DNA of 8,204 bases from Desulfovibrio sp. Dsv1 (GTDB lineage Bacteria; Desulfobacterota; Desulfovibrionia; Desulfovibrionales; Desulfovibrionaceae). The notes under the pieces are model-generated. The model did no database searches. It saw only the letters and a list, made by a program, of their open reading frames with translations, and was not told where the DNA came from. The stretch covers positions 1 to 8,204 of the forward strand of contig APFI01000038.1 in assembly GCA_000403945.1 (NCBI GenBank), read 5' to 3'. Shown in pieces: positions 1 through 5,590 of this stretch (the first letter of the stretch is position 1; each line of letters opens with the position of its first letter). Position numbers and translations under genes: made by a program.

Positions 1-86
1 GACAATTTGCCGGATTTTGACCTCTGAAATTCCCGAACGATACGCATATCTGTTTTGCCCGCCATGACTCGCTTTCAGTCTTTTGC

Positions 87-116
87 TTGGCTCTCAGATA
101 GTCATGACCCTATAAT
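87..116 (+). promoter_or_regulatory. Probable sigma-70 promoter of cbiK
   Basis: A perfect -10 hexamer TATAAT lies at 111-116. An 18-nt spacer separates it from a 4-of-6 match to the -35 box, TTGGCT at 87-92. Transcription would start near 122-125, giving a leader of about 70 nt before the ATG at 195. The flanking bases hold an inverted pair, CATGAC at 63-68 and GTCATG at 101-106, which brackets the -35 region and could be an operator. That last point is inference only. Confidence 0.6.
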
Positions 117-156
117 AAATAATGATGTTAGATGCATTTGGGATTTGACCGGCATC

Positions 157-175
157 CTTGCCTCGCCGGGGCAAG
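157..175 (+). promoter_or_regulatory. Leader hairpin upstream of cbiK
   Basis: CTTGCCT (157-163) pairs with GGGCAAG (169-175) around the 5-nt loop CGCCG, giving seven base pairs including one T.G wobble. It sits in the predicted 5' leader, 19 nt before the ATG at 195. No U-tract follows, so it is not an intrinsic terminator. No good Shine-Dalgarno sequence precedes the start codon, so this structure may affect translation. I could not see the conserved core of a cobalamin riboswitch around it. Confidence 0.4.
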
Positions 176-194
176 TGACGTACAACACTGCGGT

Positions 195-995
195 ATGAAA
201 CGCGCAATTCTTCTGGTGGCTTTCGGCGCGAGTAACCCCCAGGGCCAGAGCGCCCTGAAAAGTTTTGACGCGCGCGCGCGCGCGCGTTTTCCAGATTTGC
301 CGGTGCGCTGGGCCTATACTTCGCTCTTGCTGCGCGAACGCTTGGCCAGGGCCCGGCAGAAAAGCGACTCCGTGCTCAAGGCATTGCGCCGCTTGTGTTT
401 TGAAAAGTTCGGCGAGGTGGCGGTGCAGCCCCTCCAGACCATTCCGGGGCGCGAACACGCCGAGGTCTGCGCCGCCGTGGATGAAGTGGCTGCGCAGGAG
501 GGCCTTGTCTGCCATGTGGGCGCGCCCCTGCTGGCCGGTCCGGAGGACGTGGCCGAAGCGGCTCTGGCCCTCATCCGCCATCTGCCGTTGGAACGCGGCC
601 CGCATGAGGACGTGGTGCTCATGGGGCACGGTGCCTGGCATGCGGCGGTGGCCCGCTACGGGGATCTGGCGCGGGCCGTGAGCGCCCTGGATCCGCATGT
701 CCATGTGGGCACCATGAACGGCGCGGTGGTGCTGGAGGATATTCTGCCCCGCCTTTTGTCGGAGCGGGTCTGGCTGATGCCCCTGCTTTCGGTGGTGGGG
801 CGGCATGCGTTGCGGGACATGGCCGGAGAGCAGGAGTGTTCCTGGCGTTCACGCATTGAGGCCCACGGCCGCCAATGCGTGCCCGTACTCAGGGGGACGG
901 CGGAATACGCCGGAATCGCCGGAATCTGGCTGCGCCATCTGGAGGACGCGGCGAAATTTTTTGGCGCGGCGGCCTCTGAAGCGGCGCTGAAATGA
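195..995 (+). CDS. cbiK: Sirohydrochlorin cobaltochelatase, CbiK type (cytoplasmic)
   Basis: This 266-residue protein belongs to the class II chelatases that insert Co2+ into sirohydrochlorin in the early, anaerobic cobalamin pathway. The N-terminus reads MKRAILLVAFGASNP, the first beta strand and loop typical of CbiK. The two metal-binding histidines of the family are recognisable: His145 in VLMGHGAWH and His204 in VVGRHALRDMAG. Between them lies the family segment VHVGTMNG, and after them the conserved SWRSRIEAHG. There is no signal peptide, so it should act in the cytoplasm, unlike the exported CbiK paralogue known from Desulfovibrio vulgaris. I chose ATG 195 over the upstream in-frame ATG at 132 because family homology begins there and ATG 132 lies only about 10 nt from the predicted transcription start. 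Neither start has a convincing ribosome binding site. A (CG)9 tract at 269-286 encodes Ala-Arg repeats near residues 26-31. A role in siroheme or heme metal insertion instead of cobalamin is possible. Confidence 0.88.
   Translation: MKRAILLVAFGASNPQGQSALKSFDARARARFPDLPVRWAYTSLLLRERLARARQKSDSVLKALRRLCFEKFGEVAVQPLQTIPGREHAEVCAAVDEVAAQEGLVCHVGAPLLAGPEDVAEAALALIRHLPLERGPHEDVVLMGHGAWHAAVARYGDLARAVSALDPHVHVGTMNGAVVLEDILPRLLSERVWLMPLLSVVGRHALRDMAGEQECSWRSRIEAHGRQCVPVLRGTAEYAGIAGIWLRHLEDAAKFFGAAASEAALK
269..286 (+). repeat. (CG)9 dinucleotide tract inside cbiK
   Basis: Eighteen bases of uninterrupted alternating CG encode Ala-Arg repeats between SFD and FPDL in the CbiK N-terminal lobe. Such a tract can adopt Z-DNA and can slip during replication. 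Gain or loss of one CG unit would shift the frame early in the gene. Confidence 0.9.
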
Positions 996-1034
996 GACTG
1001 CGGAACCGTTCCCGGTAGGGCCGGGCGGACGTTG

Positions 1035-1060
1035 TATAATCGTTCTACACAATGGGGTGA
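1035..1060 (+). promoter_or_regulatory. -10 box and ribosome binding site of the lipoprotein gene
   Basis: A perfect TATAAT lies at 1035-1040 in the 68-nt gap after cbiK. No convincing -35 box is seen at the usual distance, so an activator may be needed or the site may be weak. The -10 lies in an imperfect palindrome with half-sites TTGTATA (1032-1038) and TACACAA (1046-1052). A good Shine-Dalgarno sequence, GGGGTGA at 1054-1060, precedes the ATG at 1064. Confidence 0.45.
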
Positions 1061-1063
1061 ACC

Positions 1064-1933
1064 ATGCGCGGACTTCTTGTGTCCACAATGCTTCTGGGAT
1101 TGCTGCTGTCCGGCTGTGGCGCGGTTGGACCCGGCGAAACCGCCGGTTCCGCTGATCGGGGAGTGCCCTCTGCCGCCGGAACGGATGCCGCTCTTTCCTC
1201 CTCAACGCCGGGCGGCGGGGCCAACGCCTTCAATCCCTATCTGCGCGAGCGTCTGCCCAATACCCGGATGATGTCCGCCGAAGCCGCGCAAATGCTCGGC
1301 AAACTGGGTGCGCATACCCAGAGCATTGAAGGCGAGGCCGCGTACCGGGAGCACTGGCGTCAGGAACTTTATCCTGTGGTTTTCGGCGACCCCAGGGCTT
1401 CCCATGAGATTCTGGTATTGCTTGATTTTTCCGCGCCCCAGAGCGAAAAGGTTTGGCAGGCTGTGGTTGAAGCCAGTCGTTCCCTTTCGCCCCAACAGTG
1501 CAAGATCGTGATCTTCGGCAACAGCCGGGAGAATTACGGCACGGACTTGTTGGGCCTTGCCATCTGGATTTCCTATTCCCGGCCCGGTCAGGCCATGCCC
1601 TATCTGAGCTACGCTTTAGAGCGTTGGAACGTCGTCAAGGCCAAGCAGAAACATTCCGGCGGTGTGAGGCCCTTTACCAATGAATATGACGCCACAGCCA
1701 TGGCCACGGATTTTCCCATCCATTACGGCTACCTGACCAGACTGCGCCCGCCCGTGCCGGCCAAGAACGAGCTGCCCGTGGCCAAGTACTGTTATGATGC
1801 CGGCAATGTGAATATGTACCAGACGGTCCAGCTCTGCCGGTATTACGGCGTTAAAAGTCTGCCCGCTGTGGTGGCGGACGGCAAGGTGTTGGAACAGATC
1901 AACACCAGAGCCATTGTCAGTGCTGTGAAGTAG
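1064..1933 (+). CDS. Lipoprotein with a thioredoxin/DsbA-like domain lacking the CXXC motif
   Basis: This is a 289-residue protein of unknown function. Residues 1-17 are a lipoprotein signal peptide ending in the lipobox LLSG-C18. Residue 2 of the mature protein is Gly, with no Asp inner-membrane retention signal, so an outer-membrane location is possible. Residues 19-57 are a Gly/Ser/Ala-rich linker. From about residue 105 the pattern resembles a DsbA/thioredoxin-like fold: HEILVLLDFSAPQSEKVW (114-131) looks like the first beta strand and active-site helix, CKIVIFGNS (146-154) like the next strand, and GVKSLPAVVADGKVL (262-276) like the cis-proline loop and C-terminal hairpin. Where DsbA has CPxC this protein has APQS, so it probably is not a dithiol oxidoreductase. 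The remaining cysteines, C146, C243 and C258, are distant in sequence; the last two might form a structural disulfide. A binding, chaperone or assembly role is inference. The ATG has a strong ribosome binding site and a nearby TATAAT, so it is likely transcribed separately from cbiK. Confidence 0.72.
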   Translation: MRGLLVSTMLLGLLLSGCGAVGPGETAGSADRGVPSAAGTDAALSSSTPGGGANAFNPYLRERLPNTRMMSAEAAQMLGKLGAHTQSIEGEAAYREHWRQELYPVVFGDPRASHEILVLLDFSAPQSEKVWQAVVEASRSLSPQQCKIVIFGNSRENYGTDLLGLAIWISYSRPGQAMPYLSYALERWNVVKAKQKHSGGVRPFTNEYDATAMATDFPIHYGYLTRLRPPVPAKNELPVAKYCYDAGNVNMYQTVQLCRYYGVKSLPAVVADGKVLEQINTRAIVSAVK

Positions 1934-2363
1934 GACGCCGGGCGCGAACCGGCCTGAAAACGGGATTTCGAGGCATTCCGTCCTCTTGGCCGTCGAAGGC
2001 ATAGACTCAGCCCTCATTAATCCTCCCGCTGCAAAGCTGCCTTTTTACATACAGCGGCATTGCGGCGCTATGCCAAATACAGCTTCAGCCAATTCCCGCT
2101 TTGCGCCTTGCTGTCTGAAAAAATTCAGCTTTTTGCGGCATGAGGTTTATGAGGGCTGACCTGGGTGGATACAGTGGGCAAGAAGGAGACAGAAATTCAA
2201 GAATACATAAAACATCGGATGAATCAGGACAAATCGGGAAACCAGCGGTCTCTGCCATACCCTGGAAGCCCGTTTACAGGCCGCAAGTAACAGAAATGCG
2301 GGTGCCAGACCAAATGGCAGGAGAGCCTTATAGGCGCATATGACAAGACGGTCGGGTCCGTTG
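1934..2363. other. Intergenic region without a supported gene
   Basis: These 430 bp lie between the lipoprotein stop and the end of mqnA. The two genes converge on it. Base composition is clearly more AT-rich and purine-rich on the + strand than in the flanking genes, especially at 2180-2250. It contains several short hairpins: GCCGG/CCGGC at 1937-1953, GGCAT/ATGCC at 2056-2074 and CTGAA/TTCAG at 2115-2128. None makes a strong terminator. Two overlapping + strand frames are open, at 2140-2343 and 2153-2290. Neither has a good ribosome binding site or recognisable homology. I see no tRNA or other RNA gene. Confidence 0.6.
2115..2134 (+). terminator. Weak terminator-like hairpin
   Basis: CTGAA (2115-2119) and TTCAG (2124-2128) can pair around an AAAA loop and are followed by CTTTTT (2129-2134). 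The stem is short and AT-rich, so the predicted stability is poor. It lies about 180 nt beyond the lipoprotein stop and is the best candidate for a + strand terminator in this gap. Confidence 0.3.
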
Positions 2364-2366
2364 TCA
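2341..2366 (-). terminator. Inverted repeat overlapping the mqnA stop codon
   Basis: On the - strand TGACAA followed by CGG pairs with CCG and TTGTCA, giving nine base pairs with a 2-nt bulge and a 6-nt loop. The first bases of the stem are the TGA stop codon of mqnA. No U-tract follows on either strand, so this is not a canonical intrinsic terminator. It may protect the 3' end of the operon mRNA or help end transcription. Confidence 0.4.
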
Positions 2367-3203
2367 CATGTTGAAAAAGCGCAAGGGCGGCGCGGCGGGG
2401 ATCATGCCCGCAGTGGCCAGTTTTTCGTAAAAAAGCTCCAAGCCCCGCAATTCCTCTCTACCCAGGCTGTAGACTAGGCCGTCGCGGTAGTAGGTCCGCA
2501 GTTCCTCGCGCGAGAGCGGGCAGCCTAGGCCCGTGAGGTCCAGAATCACCTCCATATGGGCCAGACCCCAGTCTCGTCCTTGGCGCAGCAGCGCACCGGG
2601 ATCGCTGCTGAACAGGCCCTGTTCCGCCGCCTCCCGACTGACGACCCAGAGTCCGAAAATAAAGGGCAGATCCGTCCATTCCCGCCAGGCCTCGGCCAGA
2701 TCCAGACGGTAGGGATAGTCTGGATGGTTGCGTAGGCGTAGGGCTTCGTCCCCGATGGCCAGAAAGGCCGTGGGTGGCGTGGCCGAGCGCAGGGCCGGAG
2801 TGACCGGGCCGATGGAAAAGCGCACGTCAAGCTGGTAGCGATCACGCAGGAGCAGGCGCAGCAGGGCGACGGAGGTGTGGCTTTCGCCGCTGATCAGGAT
2901 CTCGTGCCCGCCGAGCCGCTCCACGGGCAGGCGCGAAAGCAGCAGCACGCTCATGACCGGGCCGCGCGATCCGATAGAAAGGTCTTCCACCAAGTAGTAG
3001 CGCTCGGGCCGCCGGGCGTATTCAAAGCAGGAGCAGGACGAGACATGCAGTTCGCCCCTGGACATCATCTCGTTGAGCAGGGCGGGCGGCCCGGAGACCA
3101 GCTCAAAGTCGTGGGGCAGAATGCCCGTTTCCAAGAGGTGATAAATGGGCAGCACGTTCAGATAGCTGATGCGGCCCATGCGCAGGACGGTGGGAGTGCT
3201 CAT
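2364..3203 (-). CDS. mqnA: Chorismate dehydratase MqnA (futalosine pathway)
   Basis: This 279-residue cytoplasmic enzyme converts chorismate to 3-[(1-carboxyvinyl)oxy]benzoate, the first committed step of the futalosine menaquinone pathway. It has the periplasmic-binding-protein-like fold without a signal peptide. Family landmarks are MGRISYLNVLPIYHLLE (9-25), the EYARRPERYYLVEDLSI segment (61-77) followed by GPVMSVLLLS (81-90), SHTSVALLRLLL (108-119), AIGDEAL (149-155), and LAEAWREWTDLPFIFGLWVV (169-188). Length matches the family. Cys57 and Cys59 sit in SSCSCFEYAR, where homologues as I recall them have serine or other small residues. The start ATG at 3203 is preceded by a strong ribosome binding site, AGGGGAGAG, in the 16-nt gap after mqnC, so it is the third gene of the mqnE-mqnC-mqnA operon. 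An internal ATG at codon 9 is a less likely start. Confidence 0.9.
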   Translation of the reverse strand: MSTPTVLRMGRISYLNVLPIYHLLETGILPHDFELVSGPPALLNEMMSRGELHVSSCSCFEYARRPERYYLVEDLSIGSRGPVMSVLLLSRLPVERLGGHEILISGESHTSVALLRLLLRDRYQLDVRFSIGPVTPALRSATPPTAFLAIGDEALRLRNHPDYPYRLDLAEAWREWTDLPFIFGLWVVSREAAEQGLFSSDPGALLRQGRDWGLAHMEVILDLTGLGCPLSREELRTYYRDGLVYSLGREELRGLELFYEKLATAGMIPAAPPLRFFNM

Positions 3204-3219
3204 AATGGTTCTCTCCCCT

Positions 3220-4347
3220 TCATTCTTCGGGCTGCGGCCGCACAGGCGTATAGTTCATGGTGCGCTGCACGGGCGTGAAGCCAGCCGTGCGGATGATTTT
3301 GTGGATTTCACTGCGGCTCAGGTGGTAGGACACGCCCGCTGCGGCCACCACGTTTTCCTCGATCATCAGGGAGCCGAAGTCGTTGGCTCCGTAGAAGAGC
3401 GCCAGCTGCGCCACCTGCGGCCCCATGGTCACCCAGGAGGACTGGATGTTGGGCACGTTGTCCAGCACCAGGCGCGAGACGGCCAGCATCCGCAGATAGG
3501 CGGGCGCGGGCAGGGAGGCGCAGAGGATGCGGGTGTGCGCGGGCTGGAAGGTCCAGGGGATGAAGGCCGTGAAGCCGTGGGTGCGGTCCTGCACGGCGCG
3601 CACGGCAAAGAGGTGGTCCAGGCGGTGGGAGGGCTCCTCCTCATGACCGAACATCATGGTGGCCGTGGTGCGCATGCCCAGCTTGTGGGCTTCTTCCATG
3701 ACCATCAGCCACTGGTCCGCCGTGCATTTGTTGGGCGAAACCCGCGCCCGCACCTCGTTGTGCAGGATCTCCGCGCCGCCGCCGGGCAGGGAATGCAGAC
3801 CGGCCTTCTTGAGGCGGCGGAGTACTTCAGGCACGGGCAGACCGGATTTTTCGGACCAGAAAAAGATTTCCGGCGGTGAAAAGGCGTGGATGTGCAGCTC
3901 GGGCCAAGTTTCGCTCAGCCAACGCAGCAGATCCTCGTACCATTCCAGGGGCAGGTCCGGATGGTGACCGCCCTGAAGCAGGATCTGGGTGCCGCCCAGG
4001 CGCAGGGTTTCCTCCACCTTTTGGACCATTTCCTCGCGGCTGATGACGTAGCCCTCGCTGCTGTCCGGCGGGCGGAAAAAGGCGCAGAAGCGGCATCCGC
4101 AGACGCAGACATTGGAATAGTTAATATTGCGGTCGCCCACGTAGGTCACCACCGGTTCGGGGTGCAAGCGCAGGCGCATGGCATGGGCCAGGGCGGCCAG
4201 GGTGTGCAGGCCGGCTCTGTGGTAGAGGGTTTCGGCGGCGGCGCGGTCCAAGCGCCGTCCGGCGGCGGCCAGCGCGGCGGCTTCACGCACGTCCGCGAAT
4301 TCGGGCGCGCTTTCCTCAAAAGGGCTGTGGGCGGGAGCGAAATTCAT
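3220..4347 (-). CDS. mqnC: Cyclic dehypoxanthinyl futalosine synthase MqnC (radical SAM)
   Basis: This 375-residue radical SAM enzyme cyclises dehypoxanthine futalosine to cyclic dehypoxanthine futalosine. The 4Fe-4S cluster motif CX3CX2C is Cys81, Cys85 and Cys88 in NVCVCGCRFCAF; Cys83 is an additional cysteine within it. Just before it stands VTYVGDRNINYSN, and after it GGTQILLQGGHHPDLPLEWYEDLL (118-141), both distinctive for MqnC. Later landmarks are HAFSPPEI (154-161), LPGGGAEIL (187-195), MMFGHEEE (231-238) and LDNVPNIQSSWVTMGP (295-310). The related CofH and MqnE families are less likely because LLQGG and HPDLPLEWYE follow the MqnC pattern. The ATG overlaps the mqnE stop in ATGA (4347-4344), so translation is probably coupled; no strong separate ribosome binding site is seen. 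mqnA follows 16 nt downstream. Confidence 0.92.
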   Translation of the reverse strand: MNFAPAHSPFEESAPEFADVREAAALAAAGRRLDRAAAETLYHRAGLHTLAALAHAMRLRLHPEPVVTYVGDRNINYSNVCVCGCRFCAFFRPPDSSEGYVISREEMVQKVEETLRLGGTQILLQGGHHPDLPLEWYEDLLRWLSETWPELHIHAFSPPEIFFWSEKSGLPVPEVLRRLKKAGLHSLPGGGAEILHNEVRARVSPNKCTADQWLMVMEEAHKLGMRTTATMMFGHEEEPSHRLDHLFAVRAVQDRTHGFTAFIPWTFQPAHTRILCASLPAPAYLRMLAVSRLVLDNVPNIQSSWVTMGPQVAQLALFYGANDFGSLMIEENVVAAAGVSYHLSRSEIHKIIRTAGFTPVQRTMNYTPVRPQPEE

Positions 4348-5501
4348 GGACGCGCCTTCGCGGGTTTACGTTCGCCGGGGGCACCCGGCGGCATGGTTTC
4401 AAAAACGGCGTTGCGCCGCACCGGTCTGAAACCGGACTGGCGGATCATGTTTTCCAGTTCCGTGATGGTCATGCCCTGGGAGGATTCAGCCCCGGCCATA
4501 TGTCCGATGCGTTCCTCCACAATGGTGCCGTCCAGGTCGTCGGCCCCGTACCAGAGCGCGGTCTGGGCCAGCTTGGGGCCCATCATGATCCAGTAGGCCT
4601 TGATGTGCGGAATATTGTCCAGCATTAGCCGGGACACGGACACGGTGCGCAGCCGGTCCAGGCCGCTCTGGGGGCCGAGTCGTTCTTTGGGCAGCTTGAG
4701 GCGATTGTTTTCGGTGAGGAAGGGCAGGGGGATGAAGCAGGTGAAGCCGCCGCTCTTGTCCTGCTGTTCACGCAAGCGGCAGAGATGGTCCACGCGCTGG
4801 GCGTAATTTTCCAGATGGCCGAACAGCATGGTGCAATTGGTCTTGATGCCCAGAGCGTGCGCTTCGCCGGAAATGCGCAGCCAAGCCGCGGCGTCGGCCT
4901 TGTGCGGGCAGATTTGCGGGCGCAGTGCCTCATCGAAGATTTCCGCGCCGCCGCCGGGCATCATCACCAGACCGGCGGCCTGGAGGCGCTGGAGCACTTC
5001 CAGACTGCTGATGCCCTCCAGCTTGGCGAAGTGCTCGATTTCCACGGGCGTGAATGCCTTGAGCGGCAGATCGGGATACAGCCCGCGCACGGTGCGCAGC
5101 ACGTCCTCGAACCAGGCCAGCCGCAACTTGGGGTGACAGCCGCCCACGATATGCAGCTCGTCCAGATGCAGGGAACTTTGCCGGGCCGCGCGCAGCCGTT
5201 CGAGGATGTCCTCCTTGCTCAGGCGGAAGGCGCCGGGTTCGTCGTCCTCGTCGCGGCGGAAGGCGCAGAAGGTGCATCCGTTGATACAGACATTGGTGTA
5301 GTTGATCTGCCGGTTGACCACGTAAAAGGCCGCGTCGCCGTGCAGGCGGCGGCGCGCGTGCAGGGCAAGCGCGCCCACGGCGGTGATGTCCGGGCAGTTG
5401 AACAGGGCGAGGCCGTCGTCGAAACTCAGGCGTCGGCCGGACAGCACTTTTTCATGGATGGACGAAAGGCCCAGTGCGGCGTAGTATGGAGCGTCAAACA
5501 T
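4344..5501 (-). CDS. mqnE: Aminofutalosine synthase MqnE (radical SAM)
   Basis: This 385-residue radical SAM enzyme adds the SAM-derived adenosyl radical to the MqnA product to give 6-amino-6-deoxyfutalosine. The cluster motif CX3CX2C is Cys72, Cys76 and Cys79 in NVCINGCTFCAF, preceded by VVNRQINYTN. MqnE-type landmarks are HIVGGCHPKLRLAWFEDVLR (117-136), KAFTPVEIEHFAK (148-160), MPGGGAEIFDE (181-191), TNCTMLFGHLENYAQRVDHL (221-240) and IPHIKAYWIMMGPKLAQTAL (297-316). It is paralogous to the adjacent mqnC, as is usual for these families. The ATG at 5501 has AGGAA about 7 nt upstream, and the encoded start MFDAPYYAALGL fits the family. It is the first gene of the - strand operon and diverges from mqnD. 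The last dozen residues, rich in Pro, Lys and Arg, are a nonconserved tail. The presence of MqnE, not a deaminase-first route, points to aminofutalosine as intermediate. Confidence 0.92.
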   Translation of the reverse strand: MFDAPYYAALGLSSIHEKVLSGRRLSFDDGLALFNCPDITAVGALALHARRRLHGDAAFYVVNRQINYTNVCINGCTFCAFRRDEDDEPGAFRLSKEDILERLRAARQSSLHLDELHIVGGCHPKLRLAWFEDVLRTVRGLYPDLPLKAFTPVEIEHFAKLEGISSLEVLQRLQAAGLVMMPGGGAEIFDEALRPQICPHKADAAAWLRISGEAHALGIKTNCTMLFGHLENYAQRVDHLCRLREQQDKSGGFTCFIPLPFLTENNRLKLPKERLGPQSGLDRLRTVSVSRLMLDNIPHIKAYWIMMGPKLAQTALWYGADDLDGTIVEERIGHMAGAESSQGMTITELENMIRQSGFRPVRRNAVFETMPPGAPGERKPAKARP

Positions 5502-5590
5502 GTGTCATTCCTGTACACTGGAGTGGCGGCCAAGATGGCTGTCGTCAAGACTAAGCCCGCCCGGCGTGCGCTGTCAATGTGAGGGGAAAA
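5502..5590. promoter_or_regulatory. Divergent mqnE/mqnD intergenic control region
   Basis: Both transcription units must start in or near these 89 bp. On the - strand a TTGACG (5548-5543) resembles a -35 box, but no -10 lies at proper spacing. I could not identify a convincing -35/-10 pair for either direction. The region holds the ribosome binding sites AGGAA for mqnE and GAGGGG (5581-5586) for mqnD. Its small size suggests coordinated control of the two units. Confidence 0.45.

Noticed and set aside
117..195. Cobalamin riboswitch upstream of cbiK
   Set aside because: The leader is too short and the conserved B12-box-like core sequences were not found; only a simple hairpin is seen.
102..806. 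Long - strand open frame of 234 codons opposite cbiK
   Set aside because: It mirrors cbiK on the other strand, has a low-complexity His/Gln/Gly/Arg-rich product typical of shadow frames in GC-rich DNA, and no ribosome binding site.
1011..1025. CCCGG/CCGGG hairpin after cbiK as a terminator
   Set aside because: The stem is only 5 bp and is followed by CGGACGTTG with no U-tract.
1937..1953. GCCGG/CCGGC hairpin after the lipoprotein gene as a terminator
   Set aside because: The stem is 5 bp with a 7-nt loop and is followed by CTGAAAACGG with no U-tract.
2140..2343. 67-codon + strand frame as a real gene
   Set aside because: It has no ribosome binding site and no recognisable family; a second overlapping frame is equally plausible as coding, so neither is called.
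3169..5582. Several + strand open frames opposite mqnA, mqnC and mqnE
   Set aside because: They are complements of the three recognised mqn genes and their products show no motifs.
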